Assembly: GCA_031310005.1 (NCBI GenBank)
Contig: CM062385.1
Span: 1,984,001-2,048,000, forward strand
DNA length: 64,000 nt
Source of the DNA: Dactylellina haptotyla
Taxonomy: Eukaryota > Ascomycota > Orbiliomycetes > Orbiliales > Orbiliaceae
Reading direction: 5' to 3'
Below, piece after piece: positions 10,918-22,082 of the stretch. Each line of letters starts with the position of its first letter. Positions within the stretch are counted from its first letter, which is position 1. The notes below the pieces were generated by a model that did no database searches, was not told the origin of the DNA, and saw only the letters and a program-made list of their open reading frames with translations. Made by a program: the position numbers and the translations under genes.

Positions 10918-11529
10918 ATGGTCCTTGATTGGGAAACTTGTGAACCGTGTGACGTGCCAACCATGCCTCTCCTTTCACTGGGCGAAGTCCTCTCATCCAC
11001 CTTCAATGAAAGTCAAGTTCACATACTGTCTCCAACGGTCTCACCGCTCTCACTCCCAAAGACACGAAGCATCCACATCACCTTCAAACGGCCAGCGAAA
11101 GTTACACCCTTAAGATCGCTTATGGCGATCAGATCATTCCTCCACTTACATGCAGCTGATTTCCAACAGATCCAAGACAGCCTTGACTACATCCTTCGAA
11201 GCTCCCCCGAGCTCGTGAGCATGTCACTTGGCCGTTGCAAATCTTTCGACGGTCAAGATTTCTGCGACAAAATAGCGCCCGCGCTGGAGAACATGCTTGA
11301 TCTAGAAGTTATCAGGAAGCTGGAGAAGTTGGAGGTAAGCAAAGGACGGCAGAGTACCGGATATGCATTGTACGCTTTAGCGGTCATGCGGCGGCAAAAG
11401 TTGAAGAACGACAGGTCTGAGTTTCTGCGGTTGAAAGGGCCAGCAGGACTAGTAAGAGCGAATGAAGCTCATGATAAATCGGAAATCGGAGTGTATGATG
11501 CCCACGCAAGGTATCTTTGCTGTCAATAA
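10918..11529 (+). CDS. RP/LY-family protein, short soluble form (203 aa)
   Basis: A single-exon frame. After a 50-residue leader comes the strand IHITFKRPAK (residues 52-61) and then several predicted helices (FLHLHAADFQQIQ, SSPELVSMSL, QDFCDKIAPALENML). The closing helix GYALYALAVMRRQKL starts at residue 148. Arg-Pro and Leu-Tyr are about 93 residues apart, as in most other copies. Only about 40 residues follow and none are hydrophobic enough for a membrane anchor. A short spliced tail cannot be excluded, because GGTATC occurs just before the stop. This is the most compact copy and the clearest view of the module alone. The function is unknown. Confidence 0.7.
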   Translation: MVLDWETCEPCDVPTMPLLSLGEVLSSTFNESQVHILSPTVSPLSLPKTRSIHITFKRPAKVTPLRSLMAIRSFLHLHAADFQQIQDSLDYILRSSPELVSMSLGRCKSFDGQDFCDKIAPALENMLDLEVIRKLEKLEVSKGRQSTGYALYALAVMRRQKLKNDRSEFLRLKGPAGLVRANEAHDKSEIGVYDAHARYLCCQ

Positions 11530-11780
11530 GCACAATTCAAAGCTCTTCACTATGTAAGGGCAAGTAACAAGCAAGAGGGAGCAAGGTATTCAGAGTATGA
11601 TGACTTGACTATTTCATTTCGTCTGTGCTCTGAGCCAGGTCAAAAGGCTAGTATAATTTTAATGTAATCCTGATGAAGGATTCCGACAAGGATAATACAA
11701 GTATTGTAACTCGGGATAGAACTGCTGTTCGTCACGCCAATTTGAATATTCCAAATATGAAATAGAGGAGCAAGAGAAGT

Positions 11781-12848
11781 TTAGTTCCCATTGTATTTGT
11801 AAACAGTCTTGTATATGTGGTTATCCTCAATCTGCTCTGCAATTTTCAATAAAACCCAGAACAGAGCGGTACCGACAACGACACCAATAGCCATAACGAT
11901 TATGAAAATCCAACCTTGGGTTCCTAGAGTGATATTGGGAGCAAAGCCGCGGGTGTTAACAGCTGATTGAGTATCTGTAGTGGCCAGAACTGTCGTGGTG
12001 CGTTGCTCAACTTGAAGCGGGATAGAACTCGATGGACGTGGCTCATCTTGGAGTGAGATAGAACTCGATGAATGTGGCTTAGGTGATTGGGCGTAAACTG
12101 TCCTTGGTCGAATAACTCGGAGGGGGTTTCTGATAACTCCTTCTATCGGCCGCGCGCGTTGTGGAGAGGGAGTCCTACATTGAGATTGTTGCGATGCGAT
12201 GGGAATCTCAGCGGGTGGTTGAGCGTCAATATATTCGCGATCCAACGGGTGGAAGGACAAATCATTGGCGTTTTCGTTCGAAATATTTGGGGAGTTAAGA
12301 CTATCTCTCTTCATGTTGTTCTTTTTATATTTGGCTGCTTGAAAGATGAGATACCCTACTTCTTTTGGATCTTGATGCTGGAGCTTCGCCTTGATGTTCG
12401 ATGGAAGGGTATCTTGGAGGATCGCAGAGAGCTTTTTGGCCCATTCTTCTCTTTCGGTGAAGGGATCCTGCTTGAAATTCGGTTCCAAAAGGGTTTTGTC
12501 CGCCGTGTAGGCTTGACCAATGGCAGCGCTGACTGCACGCATCTCGCCCTGGCCGAGACCCAAAAATTTGCCCACGTCGCGATAATTGGATGTTTGAATT
12601 GAGAGCAGTCTGGTGGGCCTGTCGAACTGTATTTTCAGGTTAAAATCGACTGACCCAGGCTCGATTTCGGTATCCGATTCGAAACCATCTTCTCGCTCCA
12701 TCTCGGCCGCTTCCGCTAGAATGCGTCGAAGGCTATCTTCGTGAGACTCTCTAGAGTCAGGTTGTCCAGGAATTTGAAAGCCCCTCTGCTGTAATTCGAC
12801 ATGATGGAGTGGTGGAGACGCCATCTCAGATACCCCGCGTAAGGTCAC
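11781..12848 (-). CDS. RP/LY-family protein, tail-anchored form (355 aa)
   Basis: A single-exon frame. The start could be the Met at residue 1 or at residue 9 (MASPPLHHVELQ). An acidic region at about 38-68 precedes the strand LKIQFDRPTR (71-80). Helices follow, including FLGLGQGEMRAVSAAI and REEWAKKLSAILQ, and the closing helix GYLIFQAAKYKKNNM (165-179). A long Ser/Pro-rich linker then leads to one hydrophobic segment (IFIIVMAIGVVVGTALFWVL, about 313-332) and a 23-residue tail. With no signal peptide, this topology predicts a tail-anchored protein with the module in the cytosol. It is the first of three same-strand neighbours with the same layout. The function is unknown. Confidence 0.75.
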   Translation of the reverse strand: MTLRGVSEMASPPLHHVELQQRGFQIPGQPDSRESHEDSLRRILAEAAEMEREDGFESDTEIEPGSVDFNLKIQFDRPTRLLSIQTSNYRDVGKFLGLGQGEMRAVSAAIGQAYTADKTLLEPNFKQDPFTEREEWAKKLSAILQDTLPSNIKAKLQHQDPKEVGYLIFQAAKYKKNNMKRDSLNSPNISNENANDLSFHPLDREYIDAQPPAEIPIASQQSQCRTPSPQRARPIEGVIRNPLRVIRPRTVYAQSPKPHSSSSISLQDEPRPSSSIPLQVEQRTTTVLATTDTQSAVNTRGFAPNITLGTQGWIFIIVMAIGVVVGTALFWVLLKIAEQIEDNHIYKTVYKYNGN

Positions 12849-13135
12849 CCGATCGCGAAAGAACGCAAACAGCCAAGTTCTAGATAAAAGATGTGGTTCG
12901 CGTTATAATATTTGGGTACGTGGTTAGATGGGTTGTCTATTTGGTCTCATGGAGAGGATGAGGAAGGAAGGAGAGAGTTTGATTGTGTAGGCAAAAGCCC
13001 TTACAGAAATTTAGAGTATAGCTACTGTTTTTACTTCGTCTCGTTGCCAGACGCTGTTACTTAGAGTGAGTGCTATACTTTGTCGTTTTAGCAAAGCTCT
13101 ACAAATTGCTGCGCAGACTCAGGAACAAAACGACA

Positions 13136-14173
13136 TCATCTATCCAGCATAGCATACCCTCTATCTCTGATGCCATAATATAAAGCAAACATTTGCTGCT
13201 GCGTGTATGCCTGGCCTCTCACGACAAGAAACAGTATAAATAGAATACCCCAGAGTGATAAAGTTATCAAAATTAGCAAAGCCATAGTACAAATTCTGTA
13301 ATTTCTCTCCTCGTCTATTCTCTTTTGGGCCTTCGGACGTCGTTTTCTGTTGGGCCTTGACGCTGCTGAAGCAAATTGTATTTCTTCCTCATCGTCCGGC
13401 TGCTTTGTCGTTATTGGATCCATTAACGCTGTTGCAGATGCTTCCCCTTCTACTACTGACGTCGCGGTTTCAGAAGTACCAATAACTCTCCTTCCTAAAC
13501 TTGGCGGGGTTTCCTGAGAGCGCTCCATTGTCCATCGCCCTGCAGGGTTTAGCCTCCTAGATGATATTCTGTCATTTGAAATCTCAGGAGTTGGCGGCGG
13601 AGTCGAAGCACTGGCCATCTTTTTCTCATCATAGCGATTCAACTGCTTGAGTACCGATTTCTGCGTCAAGACCCGTTTAAATAAGACATACCCAACAGTA
13701 GCATGGTCGCAAGAATCCAAGTACGTGAGAATATCTTCATCTAAATTCTCTCGAATACCATTGGTCATAGCCTTTAACCACTCTTTTTTGCGGCTTTCAG
13801 AAGTAACAGTAATGAGAAGACTTTCATCTGATTTATAAATATCGTCGATTACCTTTGAAATATGGGTGGCATCATCGAAAGATATGTTTAGGAGCTTTGA
13901 GGTTACCTCTTTGGAGTAGTATGAGGTCGCAGGCAGGTTGTTCGAAGTTGGTCTCTCAGGTGTCAGGTAGAATCCGCTTCGTTGTTTCTTTCTCTTCGCA
14001 GATCGGCTATGCGGTTGGAGGGGGGCGGACTCATTACAGCTGGGCGAGTTCGATGCTGACGTTGTTTCAGTATGCCCATCGTCTTCTACAGAACGAAGCT
14101 GTTGAGTGTCTTGATTCTTAGGTTTCTTGGAACTTCTGGTTCTTTCTGCTTTGGACGTCATAGGGGAGTTCAA
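13136..14173 (-). CDS. RP/LY-family protein, tail-anchored form (345 aa)
   Basis: A single-exon frame. The basic, Ser-rich N-terminus holds an NLS-like KRKKQR cluster (about 60-65). The opening strand is GFYLTPERP (67-75). Helices LLNISFDDATHISKVIDDIY and KKEWLKAMTNGIRENL follow, and the closing helix GYVLFKRVLTQKSVL begins at 161. Arg-Pro and Leu-Phe are 90 residues apart. A charged linker with KRRPKAQKR precedes one membrane segment (MALLILITLSLWGILFILFL, about 297-316) and a tail of about 30 residues. Basic residues before the segment favour a cytosolic N-terminus. It lies 287 bp from the previous family copy on the same strand and shares its architecture, but hardly any sequence outside the two motifs. 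Confidence 0.75.
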   Translation of the reverse strand: MNSPMTSKAERTRSSKKPKNQDTQQLRSVEDDGHTETTSASNSPSCNESAPLQPHSRSAKRKKQRSGFYLTPERPTSNNLPATSYYSKEVTSKLLNISFDDATHISKVIDDIYKSDESLLITVTSESRKKEWLKAMTNGIRENLDEDILTYLDSCDHATVGYVLFKRVLTQKSVLKQLNRYDEKKMASASTPPPTPEISNDRISSRRLNPAGRWTMERSQETPPSLGRRVIGTSETATSVVEGEASATALMDPITTKQPDDEEEIQFASAASRPNRKRRPKAQKRIDEERNYRICTMALLILITLSLWGILFILFLVVRGQAYTQQQMFALYYGIRDRGYAMLDR

Positions 14174-14543
14174 TGGAGTGGCTACAATGTAGTGTCACCA
14201 AAGGAATATAGATGAAATGTCGAATTCTAGGTTAGTTTGTTAACATTTAAAGTTGGTGGTCAACAAAGACTAGCGGTTTTGGCCGCTAGCGTCCAGACCT
14301 GAGACCACCGCTGAGCCAAGTTACTTCACAGCGCCAAAAATCAATAGTTTGAGCAATATTAACTATATATAAGTTTGTCTGCATCGCGAAACTGAATTTC
14401 ATTCTCCTGTATATTTTGATACTATCTACCTGATAGTTTGAACATACAAGCGAGGCAACAGATGCCCAAAAACCGTTCCCTATTCTCCCCTTCGAGACTA
14501 GAAATTTATGCCACTTTTCCTTATACGACGTGATTTCCATTAA
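14174..14543. other. Spacer between two tail-anchored family genes
   Basis: Carries the promoter of the minus-strand gene starting at 14173. A short minus-strand frame overlaps it but shows no feature that would make it a gene. Confidence 0.45.
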
Positions 14544-15503
14544 TCAGGGGGATTGAGTGGAATAGATTCCAAGGGCAACAGCAGAAACGACGGCAAACCA
14601 GGCGAAGAGTAAGATAACCTTGTCCCATGGACCGTCCTCATCCGACATTTCATCAACGGTCCCGTCGAGCTTTGCTTTTCCGATCTCCTCTATTTGACGT
14701 CTGAAAAGCGCTTCGGACTTTGCTTCGAGATTTCCTGGTTGCGCAGCCGCATTTTGCAGTTCCTCATCAGAGGAGGTAGAATATCCTGATCCCTCTTTTG
14801 CCTTCTTGGCCGGTGGATGCGCGATGCTCAAATCACTGGCGTTATCTTCAGTGAGAATTTTGGATCTTCCCCCGGCTTTCTTGTTGCTGACAGTCTTCAG
14901 CCCATCCTTGGATTTGTTCCCCTCGTTCGGTTGGAATGGGTTAGCGAGCTTGATAGTACCAGCTGGGGTCGGGGAGGCAGTGTTGGTATCATCGATGTCG
15001 AGTTCATTGACTGAGGAATCGTCTCTGGAAAAATCGTTTTCATCAGACTTGCCTCCGACTTTCATTCTTTTACGGCGGAGCAGGACGAATTTATATAAGA
15101 GCCAGGGAGATATAGCTCGATGAGTGTCAACCAGTTTCTTGAAAAACTCCGGATCCTGGACTAATTGTGGAGTAAGGGCGTCACTAATTGCATTGCAGAA
15201 GATGTCCCTCTCTTGCTGAGAGGAACGGTTAACGTCCAAATCGAAGGTGCGAAGGACTTCAGAATCTTGGATGGCGTTAGTCACAAGATCGCGGATTTTC
15301 TCGTAATCTGCTTCCGTCAAATCGAGTGCCTTGCGGATCATGATGACAGTAGGAGTTTTCAAATGAGCTCCAATGTTTTCAGGGCGGACGCAGGTGACGG
15401 AAACTCTGGTCAGATTTGCCGGAACTGGAGCAACGGGTGAAGAGCTGGAGGAAGCCTTCCCAGTAACTCGAGCCTGACGCTTTTTCAGTGATAAGAAGGT
15501 CAT
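14544..15503 (-). CDS. RP/LY-family protein, tail-anchored form (319 aa)
   Basis: A single-exon frame. The basic N-terminus (MTFLSLKKRQARVTGK) leads to the opening strand RVSVTCVRPEN (33-43). Helices follow: ALDLTEADYEKIRDLVTNAI and RDIFCNAISDALTPQL. The closing helix PWLLYKFVLLRRKRM starts at 133 and has lost the usual Gly-Tyr in favour of Pro-Trp. A long charged and Ser-rich linker (about 150-285) contains KKAKEGS. The hydrophobic segment VILLFAWFAVVSAVALGIY (295-313) ends only six residues from the C-terminus, a classic tail-anchor arrangement. No signal peptide is present. It is one of three same-strand copies in a row. Confidence 0.75.
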   Translation of the reverse strand: MTFLSLKKRQARVTGKASSSSSPVAPVPANLTRVSVTCVRPENIGAHLKTPTVIMIRKALDLTEADYEKIRDLVTNAIQDSEVLRTFDLDVNRSSQQERDIFCNAISDALTPQLVQDPEFFKKLVDTHRAISPWLLYKFVLLRRKRMKVGGKSDENDFSRDDSSVNELDIDDTNTASPTPAGTIKLANPFQPNEGNKSKDGLKTVSNKKAGGRSKILTEDNASDLSIAHPPAKKAKEGSGYSTSSDEELQNAAAQPGNLEAKSEALFRRQIEEIGKAKLDGTVDEMSDEDGPWDKVILLFAWFAVVSAVALGIYSTQSP

Positions 15504-16276
15504 GTTTGTAAGGAAGGGAGGCTTTCACAATTGGAGACGCCTGGTGCTAAAAGGAGAATTCTGGCGGGGCGAGAATGGAGGTGGTTAGACGTGCTGAGAA
15601 GGTTGATGCCGAGAGGATTTCAAGCAAGCAGCTGTTGCTGTTAATATATTCTGTGTTGTTTTGGAGGTTGCCTTCAAGACATCACCGTCGACACTCCAAC
15701 ACACAGCTGTCCATCAGCTTCACCGCATCTTCGACGAAGTCTCAGAGCATAACCAAGAAAACTCATCTCATCAAAGAGGTACTCAATTTCTTATTCCCTT
15801 CATCTTTCGGCGATCCTGCAGAACTAGGAGTTTTAAATAAACCCAGCTGACAAAACCGAACTTGAGAAGGTATCCCAATTTGAATAATATTCGCCGGCAT
15901 CGAACTTCGATTCCACTGCAATAGAGAACAAAACTTGCGCTCACTCGATCGGTACTGATTGAGATCACGTATCTTACAACCGGGCTTTCTGCTTCCTGAG
16001 TGTCTAGGTCTCACAATATCAACTTTATCAGCTTTATTAAGTATTTTTGGAAGGACAACCACGGGAACCTGCATCAAGGTCGTACGCTATCCCAATCGTG
16101 CTACGTGTAACTATTAAGTCCAGATACGCCATCAGAGGTTTGTGAACGATCGCGGTTACATTTGTTCACTTTATTTCAACGTCTCCGAGACCGTTTAGAG
16201 CACCACTCAAGAAACAATCTCTTCAATTGTAGTCTAAGACCATCTGAATAGCTAAAAGCTTCGAGTCACCGCCAAT
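15504..16276. other. Divergent promoter region between two family members
   Basis: Lies between the start of the minus-strand copy at 15503 and the plus-strand copy at 16277, so it holds both promoters. Short frames within it have no family motifs. No repeat was seen. Confidence 0.5.
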
Positions 16277-17315
16277 ATGGTGTCTCACCACACTCCCAAA
16301 GCAAACGCAGCACCAGCTAATCAAAGCTATAAAAAGGGTGCTTCGACTAGCAGGCAGACGCCAGCACCATCTAGTCCTAACTCTAAGAAGAGGACGCCAA
16401 AATCCTCAGGAAAGCCTCAGAGCGACCAATATCTTGCACCCAGCGGCTTGGTCAAAATACATTATGACCGTCCCCACACCATCAAACCAGGAAACTACAG
16501 CAAGCGAGAGATCATCCGGGCCCTGAAAATCTCAGACGAAGCACTGGATGAGTTCCAGGCAATAATCAGGTTCCTCCTTTTCTACCATGTGAACCTTAAT
16601 ACGGTTAATCTCAAACCAGGCACAAGCGACTGTCGTAACGAATACTGCGACATCATCAACCGTTTCCTTAGCTTTCTGACCACCCAATCTGAAACGAATC
16701 TACAGACAGCCTTCGAAGGCCCGGAGTTGAGTTGGATTCTCTTCCAGTTGACGCTCAGAATCAAAAGCGAGCTAAGGGTCATCCGAATCAAGGACCCTCA
16801 CTGGAAGCCCAAGATCCCCGACCCTATTGGGCACGTGGTCAAGAATAAATGCCTGCCGCTTTCGGTTGCCTTTGACACTGAACATCTCCTAAAAGTCATC
16901 AAAGAAGAAAAAAATGCCCCTGGGAATCGTACCGTTGTACTTTCATTTGATGATTTCGACGAGTCCCTACTAATGAACGACGACCTCTTCGACGATAGCT
17001 TCTTGGCAAGGGGTCGGGTTGTCGTTACTAGCGACGACCCAGAGTCGGACCAAGCTTTCGACAAGACCGATATCCCAGGTTATGGGAATTTGAGTCAATT
17101 GGAAGATGCTGGTGACAAACCAGGGTGCCATGACAGAGATGAGACAGGGATTAGCTTTAGGTTTCTCGTCCTCTGTTTCATCATGATAATGATTAGCCTG
17201 ACTCTCATCTCTAAGAATCCAAACAGCAAGGTAAGATATTCACTATCCCTTCTATAAATATAGCAAGTCGGTCTAACATCTTTAATTACGCTAGACACGA
17301 CCATATGGCAGATGA
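16277..17315 (+). CDS. RP/LY-family protein, tail-anchored form (324 aa, 2 exons)
   Basis: Exon 1 is 16277-17230 and the intron is 17231-17294 (GTAAGA, internal CTAAC branch-like site, CTAG). Exon 2 is 17295-17315 and encodes only TRPYGR and the stop; the unspliced frame would end in VRYSLSLL instead. The N-terminus is basic and Ser/Pro-rich. The opening strand is VKIHYDRPHT (59-68). The helices include ALKISDEALDEFQAIIRFLL. The closing helix SWILFQLTLRIKSEL starts at 152. An acidic linker (DDFDESLLMNDDLFDD, about 231-246) precedes the membrane segment FRFLVLCFIMIMISLTLI (about 295-312). The tail is about 12 residues, which fits a tail-anchored protein. Confidence 0.75.
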
Positions 17316-17932
17316 GTTTGATTTTGTGGAAAACGTCTTTCTTATGAACTATCTTCAACGCCTTATTTACCGAGACAACGAGACAAGGAATGAGCCATGG
17401 AACAGGACCCACAGATCGGCAACAAAGAAAAATCTTAGCCTTAACCTTCGTACTATTTTCGTATTAGAGCGAAATATAATCCAGAATACCATATGATAGA
17501 ACCTCCCATTGCCCCCTTCGGTAAAACCGTCGTCTACCACCAATAGCAATTTGACCAAATAAGCGCCAAGAAATCTTAGTAACCATCTGTCAGATCAGAG
17601 GAGGAACTACCGCTGCCAAAATCTGATGTGTTTCCCGATGCAGATTCTCCTTATCAACCAATCAAACGCCGCCAAATCCAGGCTGTATACAGTGCTGCAG
17701 TATGTAGGGAATATATCTCGGCAGAAAGAATATGCCGACGCGAGTGAATAGTTAGGCTAATATACGCTGATCCCAAGCAATACGATGTATAAATATCGGA
17801 CCTTAAAATGTATTTTCGCGCCGATATGTCTGGTCCGCAGCTCTGCGGTTGTGATATCTCTCTCAAGTAGTCTTTTTTGAATTTTGAATTTTGATTTCTT
17901 CCAATAATACGAGAAATAACTAGGGATAAAAA
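17316..17932. other. Intergenic region before the methyltransferase
   Basis: About 600 bp with no coding signal. It separates the first family run from the block of ordinary metabolic and secreted genes. Confidence 0.5.
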
Positions 17933-19156
17933 ATGTCCGTCAAATCTAATATAACATACGTTCTCGATAATGACCCAGCTAGCTCTGAAAAGGAACGGTT
18001 GAACCAGCAGCATAGAGTTTTCATCGATAATTTTGGCCACTTGCTGCCTGATTGCGTTTTGGGCTCGGATCCTGGGGGGCTTAACATCGCGGATATTGGG
18101 ACTGGGACAGGGTTAGTTGAGTTCTGAAACTCCGAAGAGCTACCCCATCCAGGCAGACCGGGGACTAGGCTCCACCGGGCTTCTAGAAGGACGTCACAGG
18201 AAGGTGAATACTAATAATTCTCAATGGGCGGGGCTTATAGTATTTGGATACAAGAGTTAGCGGACATTGTACCACCAACGACGATTCTCCACGGCTACGA
18301 TATAACCGATAAACACTATCCTGATCCGTCGACGCTTGCTTCGAACATCAAATTCTCGTTTCTGAATGTGCTAGAGCCGGTACCGGAGGAGCTATACGAG
18401 AAATATGACGTGGTGCATATTCGGGCACTCTGCATGGTGCTCAAAACAGACGAATGGGACGGCGTGGTGAAAAATATCAAAAAATTGATAAGTAAATATG
18501 ATTCACAGTCGCCACTAGCCAGTTGTCACAGGACCACGCGCGTTAACATATATCTCATCGCGTTATAATTCTAGAGCCCGGTGGCTATCTCATGTGGGTT
18601 GAAATGGACCCGGGCGGTTTTCATGCATCCCCTCCGACACCGATTGCCAGCGAACTCGCGTCTCTGGTGGAGTACTTGTGTAGATATAGGGGCGGGAACC
18701 CATTGTAAGTCATAGAATTCTTCCCGTTCAAGTACTTCCCACCAGGTTGCAAATGCAGCCACCGCCACGCTGCAGCATCTCAGCTGATACGGTGCTTTGG
18801 ACAGCTGCAATGCGACGCTCCCGGCTCATTTGAGGGATAATGGGTTCGAATTACTCGCCTCTCCTGTAAACTCGCTTACAGGCGATGATGTACACATTTC
18901 GCCTCCTTCGGAACATTTCATGAATATCCCCAGCGCGGCTTACAAAGAATCTGTGATCGAGAGACAAACCGCGAACTGTACGATCGTCTTGCACGGTGTG
19001 ATTCAATTCATGGCGAAGAGTAAGATTGAGAATCCGTATTTCACGCTCGAAACAGCGAAGGAATATGCGGACAAGTTTTCGCATGAGATGGAAGGAAAGA
19101 ATCGACCAAATATAGCGTTCGATATAGTGTCCGTTGTGGGGAAGAAGGTGGAGTGA
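17933..19156 (+). CDS. SAM-dependent methyltransferase, LaeA/UMTA-like (303 aa, 4 exons)
   Basis: Exons are 17933-18111, 18241-18491, 18575-18704 and 18805-19156, joined by three GT-AG introns; the sum is 304 codons. The opening segment (YVLDNDPASSEKERLNQQHR) fits the start of fungal LaeA-like (Methyltransf_23) enzymes. SAM motif I is NIADIGTGTG (about residues 51-60), with its last Gly codon split by intron 1. The helix-strand region around DVVHIRALCMVLK and the LKPGGY-type IKPGGYLMWVEMD follow. The size is normal for the family and all key segments are present. Family members methylate small molecules or act as LaeA-type regulators of secondary metabolism; no biosynthetic cluster is evident here, so the substrate is open. 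Confidence 0.85.
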
Positions 19157-20281
19157 CAACTCAGAGGGATGTGATAGAATGACACTCTTCGCGCTCTGTG
19201 GTATTTTGGCAATCGCGCATCGGATTTGTTCGCAGGAACCCGAGGTCTCGTACAACTCATGTTAACGTTGAGCTCGGACGCGGCGCCACAAGATATTCTT
19301 CCGAGAGTTTTGCTGTCATCAATAAACCTGAATTGTCCCATCTGGGCTGTTTGAAGTGGAGACATTTTAAATATTCTGTGAAAGTTTCTTCGGATAGCAG
19401 TTTCCGTACTTTTTTTGCACTTTTGACCAAGATGTATTTGAGCAGTTATATTATAGACGCAGACGTGCGGCACAGGTGTATTCAAGGCCCAATCCTCACG
19501 AACAAGCTTCACGCTTGAAAAGCTTTCCCTAGCAAAACGAACTGGATAAACTCCAATCCCTGGCGCCACCAGTGAGCTCTTAGTGAGTCAGAGCCGCATG
19601 TCGCATCGGGACTACCAGAAACTTGGGAAGCTCTCGAGCGGGATTGCCTCAAGGAGGAAGGAAACACGGAAGGAATGGGAAGCAATTTTGGAAGGCAAGA
19701 AACATGGAACCTCAGTTCTTCCCCCTCTATCAACATTATAAATCGAGCAAGGGTGGACTTGTCGATAGAGGGAGGCTGATTGGAGAGCTATGCTGTTGAT
19801 ACGAGATCCCACGGCCAAGCGAAATAGGGTGCCAGGGGTGGCGTGACGCGTTAGGGGTGCGTCAGCCCTGCCCGTGCTAGGATGCCATGCTTTCTAGGCC
19901 CCTTCCGAACGTACCTGATTGCGGCGCGGCCGTTGTAGTCCTGCGCTAATGTCTCCAAATGGAGAGAAATCCCTGGGAGAGTAAGATTGGAGTTCATCTC
20001 CGCTAAGAATATTCCGGCACCACCCATTCACTGTGGCCAGTTTGACCATGAGCCGCCTGATCCGGGGTGCTGGCAGCTTGGAAAGGGGCGCCTTTGTATA
20101 GATCCCCACGAGATGGGTTGGCGATGGAGTCTGGCGGTTGACGGTGGAAGAATATTAATAGCTGCGAGGTAATCACTCCCCCTTCCAGCAATTCAACTTT
20201 TTTGATCTTCACAGCCGATCGTGATCCAGATCCAACGTGTCCGTGACTCGCGGCACAACACATTCATTTTGACTGATCACC
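19157..20281. other. Intergenic region upstream of the GH16-LysM gene
   Basis: About 1.1 kb with a GC-rich block at about 19850-19940. Overlapping antisense frames here are shadows of the methyltransferase exon. It probably holds the GH16 gene promoter. No RNA gene was seen. Confidence 0.5.
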
Positions 20282-22082
20282 ATGTCGTTCTCTACGCTGC
20301 ACAACGCAATTTCCTTTTCTCTTCTCGCTCTCTCTCTTTGGGCCCCTGCAAATGTCCAGGCGCATGCATATCATAAACACCACCGCCACCATCACGAAGC
20401 ACGCCATGCCGCTGGTGATGCGCTCACCAGGCGCTCAGCTCCTGCGTACAGCGGTTATTCGTTGACCTGGGTGGACGACTTTACCGGCACTGCCAACGAA
20501 CTCCCTTCCGCTTCAAACTGGCTATGGGACCTTGGAACTTCGTATCCAGGCGGTCCCTCCAACTGGGGAACCGGAGAGATTCAAACCTATGTCAAGAGCA
20601 CAGCCAACTCCTACCTCGATGGGAACGGCAACTTGAATATCGTGCCTCTCAAGAGTTCTAGCGGTACGTGGACTTCAGCACGTATGGAGTCCGTTAAGAC
20701 CTTCCAATGTGCAGCCGGTCAGAAAATGCGTATTGAAGCCAGCTTGAAGATCCCAAACACAGGAACTGCCACCCAGTCCGGCATCTGGCCAGCTTTTTGG
20801 ACCATGGGTAAGGCTTTCAGGGATAAAGGGTACGATGGGTGGCCGTACACCGGAGAACTCGATATCTTGGAAGCTGTTAACGGGGCGCCAACTGCTTTTA
20901 ACACTGCTCATTGTGGTGTATATCCTAACGGCCCATGTAACGAGCCCAACGGATTGGGACGCACTTCTACCTTCACCCTAGGAGCATTCCACACATATGG
21001 TTTGATCTGGGACCGTACCGCCAGCACCTGGCAGAATGAGTTTTTGAGCTGGACCCGTGACGGTGTAGAGCAGTTCAGGCTTACCGGATCCACCGTTGGA
21101 GATAAAGATGTTAGTATTAATGCACCTGATCTTTCGATTCATGATATTTCATGATATAATTTTCCGAATTTCAAGCTAACTTTTTACTCATCGGTAGACA
21201 TGGGGCAACTTGACTCACACGCCAGTATTCATCCTCCTCGATGTTGCTATTGGCGGTGCCCTCCCTAACGCCCTCGCTGGAGTCTGGACCCCTAACGATA
21301 ACACCGTTGGAGGTCTTCCCAGCGCCATGATTGTCGACTACGTTGCTGTCTACAACTCTGGGGTCACCACGACCACTACTACTACTACCCGAACTACCAC
21401 TACCACTAGCCGAACTACCACTACAACCAGCAAAACCACAACCGCCGTAACTGGAACCCCTACCAACTGCGCTAGCTACGCTTGGGTCAGAGCAGGCGAT
21501 ACCTGTGATTCGATTGTATCTAGATATGCTTCGTCGTCAGGAATCACCAAGGCCAACTTGATCAAGTGGAACCCTTCACTCGGCAGTGATTGCTCCGGTA
21601 TTCTGCCCAGCACCAACCTTTGCATCTCGTTGACCACCACAACTACCACAACCACCACCAAGACGACCACGAAAACCACAACCACAACCAGCCCGGCCGG
21701 AACACCCACCGATTGCAACAGCGTAGCCTACGTTCGCAGCACTGACACATGCGACACTATCGTCAGCAGATACGCTACATCCTCAGGAATCACCAAAGCC
21801 AATCTCATCAAGTGGAATCCTTCGCTAGGAAGCACATGTTCCGGCATCAAGGGTGGCACCTATCTGTGTATCTCCGTGCCACCCGGCAAAACCCTCCCGG
21901 GCACTGTTTCCAACTGCCAGAGCTGGGCGTACTCTCGAAGCACCGATACTTGCGACACCATTGTCTCAAGATACGGCGCGTCTTCAGGAGTCACGAAAAC
22001 CAACTTGATCAAATGGAACCCCGGAGTTGGCAACACATGTGCCAATATCGTTGGCAGCATCTATCTCTGCATCAAGGCCTAA
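20282..22082 (+). CDS. Secreted GH16 glycoside hydrolase with three LysM modules (570 aa, 2 exons)
   Basis: Exons 20282-21109 and 21198-22082 join across an 88-nt intron (GTTAGT...GGTAG) to give 571 codons. A signal peptide (about 1-27) is followed by a His-rich pro-segment. The GH16 domain runs from LTWVDDFTG to about residue 325. The active-site motif ELDILE gives E192, D194 and E197 (nucleophile, assisting Asp, acid/base by family rule). A Thr-rich linker leads to three LysM repeats starting near 367, 449 and 516. Each has a TCD.IVSRY core and conserved cysteines. GH16 enzymes cut or transfer beta-glucans; LysM modules bind chitin or related N-acetylglucosamine polymers. An enzyme acting on the fungal wall itself, or shielding it, is the likely role. 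Confidence 0.9.

Noticed and set aside
19003-19569. Long minus-strand frame of 188 codons
   Set aside because: It overlaps the last exon of the methyltransferase and has no start context, domain or signal.
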